From HGM04593 sp045634305 (GTDB taxonomy: Bacteria; Bacteroidota; Bacteroidia; Bacteroidales; Bacteroidaceae): 64,000 nucleotides of DNA. Shown here in pieces: positions 1 to 7,065 of this stretch (the stretch's first letter is position 1; each line of letters opens with the position of its first letter). The stretch lies in the NCBI GenBank assembly GCA_045634305.1, contig JAZQZZ010000040.1, positions 9,070-73,069 of the forward strand. Direction: 5' to 3'. Under the pieces are notes generated by a model. That model was not told where the DNA came from. It made no database searches and saw nothing but the letters and a program-made list of their open reading frames with translations. Position numbers and translations under genes: made by a program.

Positions 1-1
1 G

Positions 2-1000
2 AATCCTGCGAAATATCCGTTCAACATTGCCCGAGCGGGTGTCTCGATGTCTTATACTCCATGGCTCCGTCAGCTGGTGAGTGATATTGACCTTGTGAAT
101 CTTGCCGGTTTCTATCGCATAGGTGACTATTCGGCAGTGAGCTCGTCTTTGACATACTTCTCGCTTGGCGAGGTCTTTGTGGAAAATGAGATGACTATAA
201 AGCCTTATGAGTTGGCATTTGACGTTGCATATTCACGTATGCTCTCCGAGACATTCTCGGCGGCCATTGCACTACGATATATATTCAGTGACCTGCAGTA
301 TGACTATACCGAGGATATGTCGCCGGGACATGCCTTTGCTGCCGACATTGCGCTCTACTACAACAAATATCTGTTCATGGGTAACCGTGAGTGCTTGTTG
401 GGCCTTGGTATGAATATCTCAAATATCGGTACAAAGATTTCGTACGACGGTGGTGCAACCAATGAGTTCATCCCGACCAATTTGCGTTTGGGTGCATCGT
501 TGCTCTTGCCGTTTGACGAGTACAACACATTGTCAATCAGTCTCGATGTGAATAAGTTGCTGGTGCCGACCAAACCTTCATACAACCAATTCCTGGAGGA
601 GAATCCTGCTCCCGGAGTAGATGACAGCAGCCGTTACTCCGAGTATCAGGCATGGCTAGATGGTACAGGTTATAATGACATTTCTTCAATTTCCGGTATC
701 TTCAAATCTTTCGCAGATGCTCCGGGTGGTGCAGTGGAGGAGTTGAGGGAAATATATGGCGGTATTGGTCTTGAGTACTGCTACAACCAGCAGTTCTCAC
801 TGCGTGCCGGCTATCACTACGAGGATGCATACAAGGGCAATAGAAAGTATTTTACTTTGGGTGCAGGATTCCGTATGAGCGTCTTCTCGCTCGATGCAGC
901 CTACCTCATATCAACAGCGCAGAGCAACCCGCTTGACCAGACATTGCGTTTCTCGCTCTCGTTTGATATGGATGGTTTGAAGGAACTTTTCCGCAGATAA
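2..1000 (+). CDS. porV: PorV (LptO) type IX secretion outer-membrane protein, 5' end outside window
   Basis: The reading frame is open from base 2, and the residues before the first ATG (base 47) read NPAKYPFNIARAGVSMSYTPW, a PorV-type N-terminal barrel segment, so the gene starts upstream of the window. About 332 residues are visible, rich in alternating hydrophobic and aromatic strands and ending in FSLSFDMDGLKELFRR. PorV is the outer-membrane shuttle that brings type IX cargo from the translocon to the PorU sortase complex. ispF follows 11 bp downstream. In related genomes porU usually lies just upstream, which cannot be checked here. Family assignment is by sequence recognition and is fairly sure; the missing start is certain. 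Confidence 0.88.
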   Translation, partial: NPAKYPFNIARAGVSMSYTPWLRQLVSDIDLVNLAGFYRIGDYSAVSSSLTYFSLGEVFVENEMTIKPYELAFDVAYSRMLSETFSAAIALRYIFSDLQYDYTEDMSPGHAFAADIALYYNKYLFMGNRECLLGLGMNISNIGTKISYDGGATNEFIPTNLRLGASLLLPFDEYNTLSISLDVNKLLVPTKPSYNQFLEENPAPGVDDSSRYSEYQAWLDGTGYNDISSISGIFKSFADAPGGAVEELREIYGGIGLEYCYNQQFSLRAGYHYEDAYKGNRKYFTLGAGFRMSVFSLDAAYLISTAQSNPLDQTLRFSLSFDMDGLKELFRR

Positions 1001-1011
1001 AACATGGTGAT

Positions 1012-1485
1012 ATGATAAGAGTAGGTTTTGGTATAGATGTGCATAAGTTTGTGGAGAACCGCGACCTTTGGATAGGTGGCGTGAAGATACCCTATGAGTT
1101 CGGCCTGGCAGGGCATTCCGATGCCGATGTGCTCATTCATGCCATTTGTGATGCATTGTTGGGCGCTGCCAATCTGCGCGATATCGGTTATCAGTTTCCC
1201 GATAATTCCGATGAATTCCTTAATATTGACAGCAAGATACTCTTGCGCCGTACTGCCGAACTGTTGAAGGAAAAGGGTTATACCATAGGTAACATAGATT
1301 CCACTGTTGCGGCACAGGCGCCTAAGCTGAACCCGCATATTCCTGCAATGCAACAGACGATGGCCGATGTGCTTGGCATTGATGTCGATTGTGTATCGGT
1401 GAAGGCTACGACAACCGAGAAACTTGGCTTCGAAGGGCGCAAGGAGGGTATTACGGCATACGCCACTGTGCTTATATGTAAATGA
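1012..1485 (+). CDS. ispF: 2-C-methyl-D-erythritol 2,4-cyclodiphosphate synthase
   Basis: IspF makes the cyclic diphosphate intermediate of the non-mevalonate isoprenoid pathway in the cytosol, feeding the undecaprenyl carrier made by the UppS encoded 5 kb downstream. The 157 residues match the usual family length. Visible motifs are the metal-binding GIDVHKF (D9, H11), AGHSDADVLIHA with the third metal-ligand His, the IGYQFPDN stretch, and the C-terminal ATTTEKLGFEGRKEGI signature. The stop codon overlaps the next start by 4 bp (ATGA), indicating translational coupling to the phosphoesterase gene. Confidence 0.97.
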   Translation: MIRVGFGIDVHKFVENRDLWIGGVKIPYEFGLAGHSDADVLIHAICDALLGAANLRDIGYQFPDNSDEFLNIDSKILLRRTAELLKEKGYTIGNIDSTVAAQAPKLNPHIPAMQQTMADVLGIDVDCVSVKATTTEKLGFEGRKEGITAYATVLICK

Positions 1486-2324
1486 TATTCAAGAAATTCT
1501 TTATACGGTTCATGATATTGGCAGCAGCGATGCTGCTGATTTCGTCTTGTGCTTCGTTATCTCCAAACGGAGTGGGGCGCGTGAAACGATATACCTTCGC
1601 CGAAGAGTCTGTTCCCGAAGATTTGGATGGTTGGAAAATAGCTTTCATATCTGACTTGCACTATCCTAGTCTTTTTACGAATAAGCGTTTGGGAAAACTT
1701 GTGCGTCGCTTGCAGAAAGAGGCGCCGGAAGCATTGTTCCTGGGTGGAGACTATGTGACTGATAATGATTCTATAGATGCTTTGTTCAAGTCGCTGTCAG
1801 CAGTGAAAACCTCCTTGGGAACGTATGCTGTGCTCGGAAATCACGATAAGCGCAGCGAGCCGCTGATAAGAAAGGCAATGAGTGAAAATGATGTGGTACT
1901 GCTCGATGGAACGGCACGATATATGTTGTTTGATAGTGGTGGCGAACTAAATATTGCCGGGGTGTATGACAGCTTTGCAAATGATACTCTTTTTGCAAAA
2001 TATATGGAACGGGTAGGTGGTAACTCTGAATTTGTTATATTTTTAAGTCACAACCCGGATTTCGTTGAGCGGCATTCGATAGCTGCCGACCTGGCCTTTG
2101 CGGGTCACACCCATGGCGGCCAAGTATCACTCTTCGGTATTTATACTCCTGTTAAGAACACTCGTTACGGCAGGCGTTTTCTGCGCGGCAGGAACAGGAC
2201 AACAAACGGTACTACGATGATAACAACAAATGGAGTGGGTACATCGCGGCGCAAGGTGCGCTTCTGTGTGCCGAGCGAAATTGTTGTTGTTACGTTGAAA
2301 AGTATCGGAAAAAGTGTGAAATAA
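1482..2324 (+). CDS. Calcineurin-like metallophosphoesterase lipoprotein
   Basis: A 280-residue phosphoesterase of the YkuE/calcineurin-like type. An N-terminal hydrophobic stretch ends in a lipobox (LLISSC), so it is likely lipid-anchored outside the cytoplasm. The two-metal site is spelled out by SDLHYP, GGDYV, GNHD, SHNPDF and AGHTHGGQ in the expected order. Natural substrates of this subgroup are uncertain; some members act on UDP-diacylglucosamine or other phosphoesters. It overlaps ispF by 4 bp, so the two are probably translated from one message. Confidence 0.9.
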   Translation: MIFKKFFIRFMILAAAMLLISSCASLSPNGVGRVKRYTFAEESVPEDLDGWKIAFISDLHYPSLFTNKRLGKLVRRLQKEAPEALFLGGDYVTDNDSIDALFKSLSAVKTSLGTYAVLGNHDKRSEPLIRKAMSENDVVLLDGTARYMLFDSGGELNIAGVYDSFANDTLFAKYMERVGGNSEFVIFLSHNPDFVERHSIAADLAFAGHTHGGQVSLFGIYTPVKNTRYGRRFLRGRNRTTNGTTMITTNGVGTSRRKVRFCVPSEIVVVTLKSIGKSVK

Positions 2325-2354
2325 TAGCAGTGTCTTGTTGGTTAGGGTCGTATA

Positions 2355-3029
2355 ATGGTTATTTTTGCAATGGGAAATCAAATTCTTAAAAAAGCTATGA
2401 TTGTAGTGCTTGTCCTCGTAGCTCTGTTTTTGTTGGCGCTTTTGCTTGTCGTAATTTCATATTGTACTGTTGAACTCAAGAGCCGTAGTAAACGTTACAG
2501 CAATGTTGATGAAGTCCCACATAATCGTGTGGCGTTGGTTCTTGGAACCAATCCGCTCGCCCGAAACGGACGTCCTAACTACTTCTTCAAATACAGGATT
2601 GATGCGTGTGTCGAGCTTTACAGGGCTGGAAAGGTTTCAAAGTTTCTGTTGAGTGGCGACAATTCAACCAAAGACTATGATGAGCCTCAGTATATGAAGG
2701 ATGCGCTGATGGAACATGGTGTTCCCTCTTCGGACATCGTGCTGGATTATGCAGGTTTCAGAACTTTGGATTCTGTAGTAAGGTGCAAGGAGATTTTCGG
2801 GCAGGAAAGCGTAACCATCGTATCTCAGGGATTCCATAATGCCAGAGCTGTGTGTCTGGCGTCGTGGTATGGCATTGATGCCGTCGGTTATGATGCCAAG
2901 GATATAAAAGATTCAAGGACATATCTTTTCTTTGGGATAGGGCGCGAAGCGCTTGCACGTACCAAGATGTTTATTGATATGTTTGTTGGCAAGAAACCGA
3001 AGTTTCTGGGTGAAAAGATTGAAATATAA
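2355..3029 (+). CDS. SanA/YdcF-family (DUF218) membrane protein
   Basis: This 224-residue protein has one N-terminal membrane segment (about residues 14-37) followed by a DUF218 domain with the family landmarks LVLGTNPLARNGRPN, SGDNSTKDYDEP and a late FHNARAV motif. SanA-like proteins are inner-membrane proteins linked to envelope barrier function and vancomycin resistance at high temperature in enterobacteria; the chemistry is not settled. Start codons at 2355 and 2370 both precede the membrane segment and cannot be separated. It lies in a same-strand run between the phosphoesterase and ribD. Confidence 0.85.
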   Translation: MVIFAMGNQILKKAMIVVLVLVALFLLALLLVVISYCTVELKSRSKRYSNVDEVPHNRVALVLGTNPLARNGRPNYFFKYRIDACVELYRAGKVSKFLLSGDNSTKDYDEPQYMKDALMEHGVPSSDIVLDYAGFRTLDSVVRCKEIFGQESVTIVSQGFHNARAVCLASWYGIDAVGYDAKDIKDSRTYLFFGIGREALARTKMFIDMFVGKKPKFLGEKIEI

Positions 3030-3058
3030 TACTGTTTATTGGTAAAAATGATTTACAC

Positions 3059-4123
3059 ATGAAGGGCGTTGACGAATTTTATATGCAGCGGTGTCTGCAA
3101 CTTGCAAGTTGTGGTGCAGGCAGTACTTCCCCCAATCCTATGGTGGGTGCTGTCATTGTCTGTGACGGCCGCATTATTGGCGAGGGGTATCACATCCGCG
3201 CCGGCGAACCGCATGCCGAGGTAAATGCTGTCAATTCAGTGACTGAGGAGGATTTGCCTTTGCTCACACGTTCTACAATGTACGTAAGTCTTGAGCCCTG
3301 CTCTCATTATGGCAAGACGCCACCTTGTTGCGATATGATAATATCGCGTGGAATTCCGCGTGTCGTGATAGGTTCCGGTGACCCGAACTCTCAAGTGAAC
3401 GGTGCCGGCATTGAACGTATGCGTGCTGCGGGGATTGATGTGGCCGTCGGTGTGCTCGAGGAGGAGTGTCTGCGGCTTAACCATGCGTTCTTTACGTCGC
3501 AGTTATATAAACGGCCTTATGTGACACTTAAGTGGGCGCAAAGTGCCGATGGATACATCGATTTGTTGCGTGACGGCGGTTCGGCTGCCAGAATCTCGTC
3601 GCCGGTGTCGCAGGTCGCAGTGCATAAGTTGCGCGCACGGCACGATGCCATTCTGGTGGGGCGTCATACGGCGTTGCTCGATAATCCTTCGCTCGATATA
3701 CGTCACTGGGCGGGGCGTTCGCCATTGCGCTTGGTGATAGACAAGAATGGTACTTTGCCTGCCGGTTTGAGGATTTTTGACGGTGTGTTGCCTACGGTTG
3801 TATATACAGCCTGTGAGGCTGATGGGAAGTTTGGTAAAAATGTTGAACAGGTTGTGCTTGATTTCAATGAGCCGCTCATACCTCAGATTCTTGCACATTT
3901 ACATTCTGTAAAAGTCAACAGCCTGCTTGTGGAGGGCGGCGCCACAGTGCTGCAATCCTTCATGAATGCTTCTTTATGGGATGAGGCTCGCGTCGAGGTA
4001 AATCCATCTCTGGAACTGGGCAATGGCGTAGTCGCTCCCTCGTTGCCTTCGGAGTCCCCTGTCTCGCGCGAGTCGCTTGCCGGCAATGAAATTCTGTATT
4101 TTTATAGGCAAAAAACTCCTTAA
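3059..4123 (+). CDS. ribD: Bifunctional riboflavin deaminase/reductase RibD
   Basis: RibD catalyses the second and third steps of riboflavin synthesis: deamination of the pyrimidine amine, then reduction of the ribosyl side chain. The N-terminal half (about residues 5-145) is a zinc deaminase with HAEVNAV (zinc His and proton-shuttle Glu) and PCSHYGKTPPCC (zinc cysteines). The C-terminal half (about 148-350) is the NADPH reductase with VTLKWAQSADGYID and LLVEGGATVLQSF. At 354 residues it is full length for the fused form. No FMN riboswitch could be fitted into the 29-bp upstream gap. Confidence 0.96.
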   Translation: MKGVDEFYMQRCLQLASCGAGSTSPNPMVGAVIVCDGRIIGEGYHIRAGEPHAEVNAVNSVTEEDLPLLTRSTMYVSLEPCSHYGKTPPCCDMIISRGIPRVVIGSGDPNSQVNGAGIERMRAAGIDVAVGVLEEECLRLNHAFFTSQLYKRPYVTLKWAQSADGYIDLLRDGGSAARISSPVSQVAVHKLRARHDAILVGRHTALLDNPSLDIRHWAGRSPLRLVIDKNGTLPAGLRIFDGVLPTVVYTACEADGKFGKNVEQVVLDFNEPLIPQILAHLHSVKVNSLLVEGGATVLQSFMNASLWDEARVEVNPSLELGNGVVAPSLPSESPVSRESLAGNEILYFYRQKTP

Positions 4124-4180
4124 TAATTTTAAAATATTATAAATATAGCCTTAAATATCGCTTAAACCGAAAATTGTTGC

Positions 4181-4188
4181 TATTTTTG
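4181..4188 (+). promoter_or_regulatory. -7 promoter element (TATTTTTG)
   Basis: TATTTTTG matches the Bacteroidota TAnnTTTG box and lies 27 bp before the lipoprotein start at 4216. No clear TTTG was found 19-21 bp upstream, so only the -7 half is supported. Its position also argues against translation starting at the earlier in-frame codon at 4174. Confidence 0.5.
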
Positions 4189-4215
4189 CAAATTGAACGT
4201 AAAGTGCAAATTTGT

Positions 4216-5574
4216 ATGAAAAAGAGTTTAACGATATTTCTGTCAATGTTGGCGTTTGTTTTTACCTCATGTCTTGATGATGGTGATGGCCCGGTTCTTT
4301 CACCATATGCCATCCTCAAGTCATTCAGCATAGGCAATATCACATCAGCATATCCGGCGTTTACATCCGATGGCGCTGACACGATAGTAAAAAAGACAAT
4401 CCAAGGAAAATCTTATGCATTCTCGATAGACCAGGTTACCGGCGATGTCTACAATGCCGATTCCTTGCCGTTTGCAACCAAAGTGGATAAAGTGGCGTTC
4501 AGCATGGAACTGGCGGGATATGCGCAGATATATGTTGACAGTCTGGAACAGTTCGAGGGTTTTACGACATCCGATTCAATTGATTTTACTTCACCGCGCA
4601 GGTTCCGTATTACATCAACCGATTCAGAGTACTACAAGGATTATACCATCTCCGTGAATGTGCATCAGGTCGAACCCGAACAGATGGTGTGGAACAAGTA
4701 TGCTTCTGTAGCGCCATCTTTCACGCCGTTCCGTGTGATAGATTTTGATGGCGTGTTGTGCCTGTTCGGCAAAGAGAATGGCGGTTTTGTGCTTGCTACA
4801 TCTGAATTGCAGGGCGTTCCGGTTTGGAACCGGAGTGTAATTACCGGATTGCCGGAGAGTGCCAATCTGGCCACGGTGCAATCGTTCGGTGATGCGCTTT
4901 ATGTAGTTGCCGCTGATGGTATCTACACATCTGCCAATGGTGCAGAGTGGTCGTTGAGCTATGGCGCAACAGGACTTGTTGCCATTGTAGGTGTGTCGGA
5001 TGACGATGGTATGATGTGGGTTGCGACTACCGATAACTTGCTCTCTACCACCGATGGTGCGAACTATGAGAGTGCCGGAGCATTGCCTTATGGCTTTCCG
5101 CTTTATGGCGTGTCGGTTGCATCATATAAACTCAATCATAACAGCGGTATTGTTAGATATGTGGCGGTTGGATATGACAATGAGGCTATGGAAGGCAAGG
5201 CTACTGTGTGGAGCCGATTGTCAACAGAGAATGGTTGGGTAAAGTATGAGAATGGGAACAATACATTCTCTTGCCCGTCGTTGAAGGGGCTTACGGTGTT
5301 CCCGTATGACAAATTCCTTTATGCGATAGGTGGATCCGGCGTGGCGCAGGGCGAGGCTGTCGAGGCTTTCTCGGCTTTCTACATATCGCGTGACAATGGT
5401 ATAACATGGAAGGCTCCAAATAATTTCTATCAGCGCATTCCGGCCGAATTGCAGGGCTGTGATGTGCCTTTTGTCGTGACCGAAGATTCAAACAACGTGA
5501 TTTGGATTGTCGGTGCAGGTGAAGAGCCGTTTGTGTGGAAGGGGATAATAAACCGTTTGGGCTTCAAAAAGTGA
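4216..5574 (+). CDS. DUF6242-like secreted lipoprotein
   Basis: A 452-residue surface or periplasmic lipoprotein. The start at 4216 gives a signal peptide of the form MKKSLTIFLSMLAFVFTSC with the lipobox cysteine at residue 19, followed by an acidic DDGDG stretch typical of exported Bacteroidota lipoproteins. The N-terminal part (about 25-155) resembles a beta-sandwich domain; the rest carries repeated propeller-like segments (for example YTSANGAEWSLSY and YISRDNGITWKAP, an Asp-box style pattern). It matches the DUF6242 architecture as I remember it; the biochemical function is unknown. The DUF6089 gene follows after 4 bp. Confidence 0.78.
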   Translation: MKKSLTIFLSMLAFVFTSCLDDGDGPVLSPYAILKSFSIGNITSAYPAFTSDGADTIVKKTIQGKSYAFSIDQVTGDVYNADSLPFATKVDKVAFSMELAGYAQIYVDSLEQFEGFTTSDSIDFTSPRRFRITSTDSEYYKDYTISVNVHQVEPEQMVWNKYASVAPSFTPFRVIDFDGVLCLFGKENGGFVLATSELQGVPVWNRSVITGLPESANLATVQSFGDALYVVAADGIYTSANGAEWSLSYGATGLVAIVGVSDDDGMMWVATTDNLLSTTDGANYESAGALPYGFPLYGVSVASYKLNHNSGIVRYVAVGYDNEAMEGKATVWSRLSTENGWVKYENGNNTFSCPSLKGLTVFPYDKFLYAIGGSGVAQGEAVEAFSAFYISRDNGITWKAPNNFYQRIPAELQGCDVPFVVTEDSNNVIWIVGAGEEPFVWKGIINRLGFKK

Positions 5575-5578
5575 CAAT

Positions 5579-6280
5579 ATGGGATTGAAGGCCTTGGTAC
5601 GCGGTGTGGTTGTCGGCGCAATGATGTTGTGCTTCTCTGCCGGTGTGCGTGCCGATGGACTTGAATACAGATATGAGGTTGGAGCTATGATTGGCGGTGC
5701 TACATATTTTGGCGATGCCAACTACTCGGCACCATTTGACAATTTCAACGTGATGGGCGGGGCGCTCTTCCGTTATAACATCAACCCACGTATGGCTGTG
5801 AAGGCCAACCTCGCCGTTGCACGTATATCGGGTACTACTGCAGGTGGCGACAATGTTTTCCCGGCCGGTGAGGTGAAATTCGGCCGTATGCTGTATGAAC
5901 TTGGCGCGCAGTATGAGTGCCACTTTCTCGCCTATGGCGATGGTTCGGGCTACAAACGCTCAAGCCGATTGGCTCCATATCTCCTAGCGGGTGTGGGACT
6001 TACATACGCACCGGCTCCGGCAAAACACGTCTTTACACCGAATATTCCGGTTGGCGTGGGCCTGAAATGGAAGGTTATGCCACGCCTGAATGTGGGTTGC
6101 GAACTCTCTTACCGTTTCACTTTCAGTGACAATCTGGATGTGACGTACAAGGGCGGGAGCACGTTGGACGACCCTTATGGGATAGATAGCGGATTAATGA
6201 AAAACAAGGATGGCTATTCGTTTCTGTCGCTTTTTGTGACATACGATTTGTCGCCCAAATATAGAAAATGTAACAATTAA
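5579..6280 (+). CDS. DUF6089-family outer-membrane beta-barrel protein
   Basis: The 233-residue product has a signal peptide (cleavage near AGVRADG) and then amphipathic strands such as YEVGAMIGGATYFGDANY and LNVGCELSYRFTFSDNLDV, with a terminal strand FLSLFVTYDLSPKYR. This is the DUF6089 pattern, a small OmpX/OmpA-like barrel usually encoded directly before uppS and bamA in Bacteroidota, as here. Its placement suggests a role tied to outer-membrane assembly, but no activity is known. It sits 4 bp after the lipoprotein gene and 32 bp before uppS. Confidence 0.83.
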   Translation: MGLKALVRGVVVGAMMLCFSAGVRADGLEYRYEVGAMIGGATYFGDANYSAPFDNFNVMGGALFRYNINPRMAVKANLAVARISGTTAGGDNVFPAGEVKFGRMLYELGAQYECHFLAYGDGSGYKRSSRLAPYLLAGVGLTYAPAPAKHVFTPNIPVGVGLKWKVMPRLNVGCELSYRFTFSDNLDVTYKGGSTLDDPYGIDSGLMKNKDGYSFLSLFVTYDLSPKYRKCNN

Positions 6281-6312
6281 GGAGTTGTTTGGATTTATAG
6301 TAATTTATAGCA

Positions 6313-7065
6313 ATGGACTATATTGAAAAGATAGACATGGATAGAGTGCCGCAACACATCGCCATTATCATGGATGGCAATGGCCGTTGGGCGCAGCTTC
6401 GTGGAAAGGAACGTCACGAAGGGCATCAGGCCGGTGCAGCTGCGGTCCGTCAGTTGGTTGAGGATGCGTTGAAGTTGGGAGTCAAGTATCTGACCCTTTA
6501 TACTTTTTCAACAGAAAACTGGAAGCGTCCAATTGCCGAGGTTGCTGCATTGATGGCTCTGTTGTTCGAGTCGGTTGAGGAAGAACTTTTTGTAAAGCAC
6601 AACGTCGCGTTCCGTATCATCGGTGACATGAGCATGTTGCCCGATAATGTGCGTTCCCGACTGAACGGCTGTATGGAGCGCACGGCAAAGAATGATTCGA
6701 TGACTCTTGTGCTTGCGTTGAGCTACTCTTCGAAGTGGGAACTTACCGAGGCAGTACGTAGCATCGCCTCAAAGGTGAAGGAAGGCGCTATGGAACTCTC
6801 CGACATAACAGACAAGACCATTGATGGCGCTCTGGCCACATCTTTCATGCCCGACCCCGACCTGCTCATACGCACAGGCAAGGAGCAGCGCTTGAGCAAC
6901 TTCCTGTTGTGGCAACTCGCGTATGCCGAGTTCTATTTTACCGAGGTACTTTGGCCCGATTTCAACAAAGAAGAACTTTGCAAGGCTATATATGAATATC
7001 AGAGCCGTCAGCGCCGTTATGGCTTGACGGGTGAACAAGTGACAAATGATGAAAATACACTATAG
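6313..7065 (+). CDS. uppS: Isoprenyl transferase (undecaprenyl diphosphate synthase)
   Basis: UppS condenses isopentenyl diphosphate onto farnesyl diphosphate to give the C55 carrier lipid for peptidoglycan and O-antigen. The 250 residues carry the cis-prenyltransferase signatures: IIMDGNGRWA with catalytic Asp21, RHEGHQAGA, LYTFSTENWKRP, and a late PDPDLLIRTGKEQRLSNFLLW followed by YAEFYFTEVLWPDF. The length is normal. Its 3' end overlaps the annotated bamA start by 20 bp, unless bamA begins at 7067, in which case the two are separated by one base. Confidence 0.97.
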   Translation: MDYIEKIDMDRVPQHIAIIMDGNGRWAQLRGKERHEGHQAGAAAVRQLVEDALKLGVKYLTLYTFSTENWKRPIAEVAALMALLFESVEEELFVKHNVAFRIIGDMSMLPDNVRSRLNGCMERTAKNDSMTLVLALSYSSKWELTEAVRSIASKVKEGAMELSDITDKTIDGALATSFMPDPDLLIRTGKEQRLSNFLLWQLAYAEFYFTEVLWPDFNKEELCKAIYEYQSRQRRYGLTGEQVTNDENTL

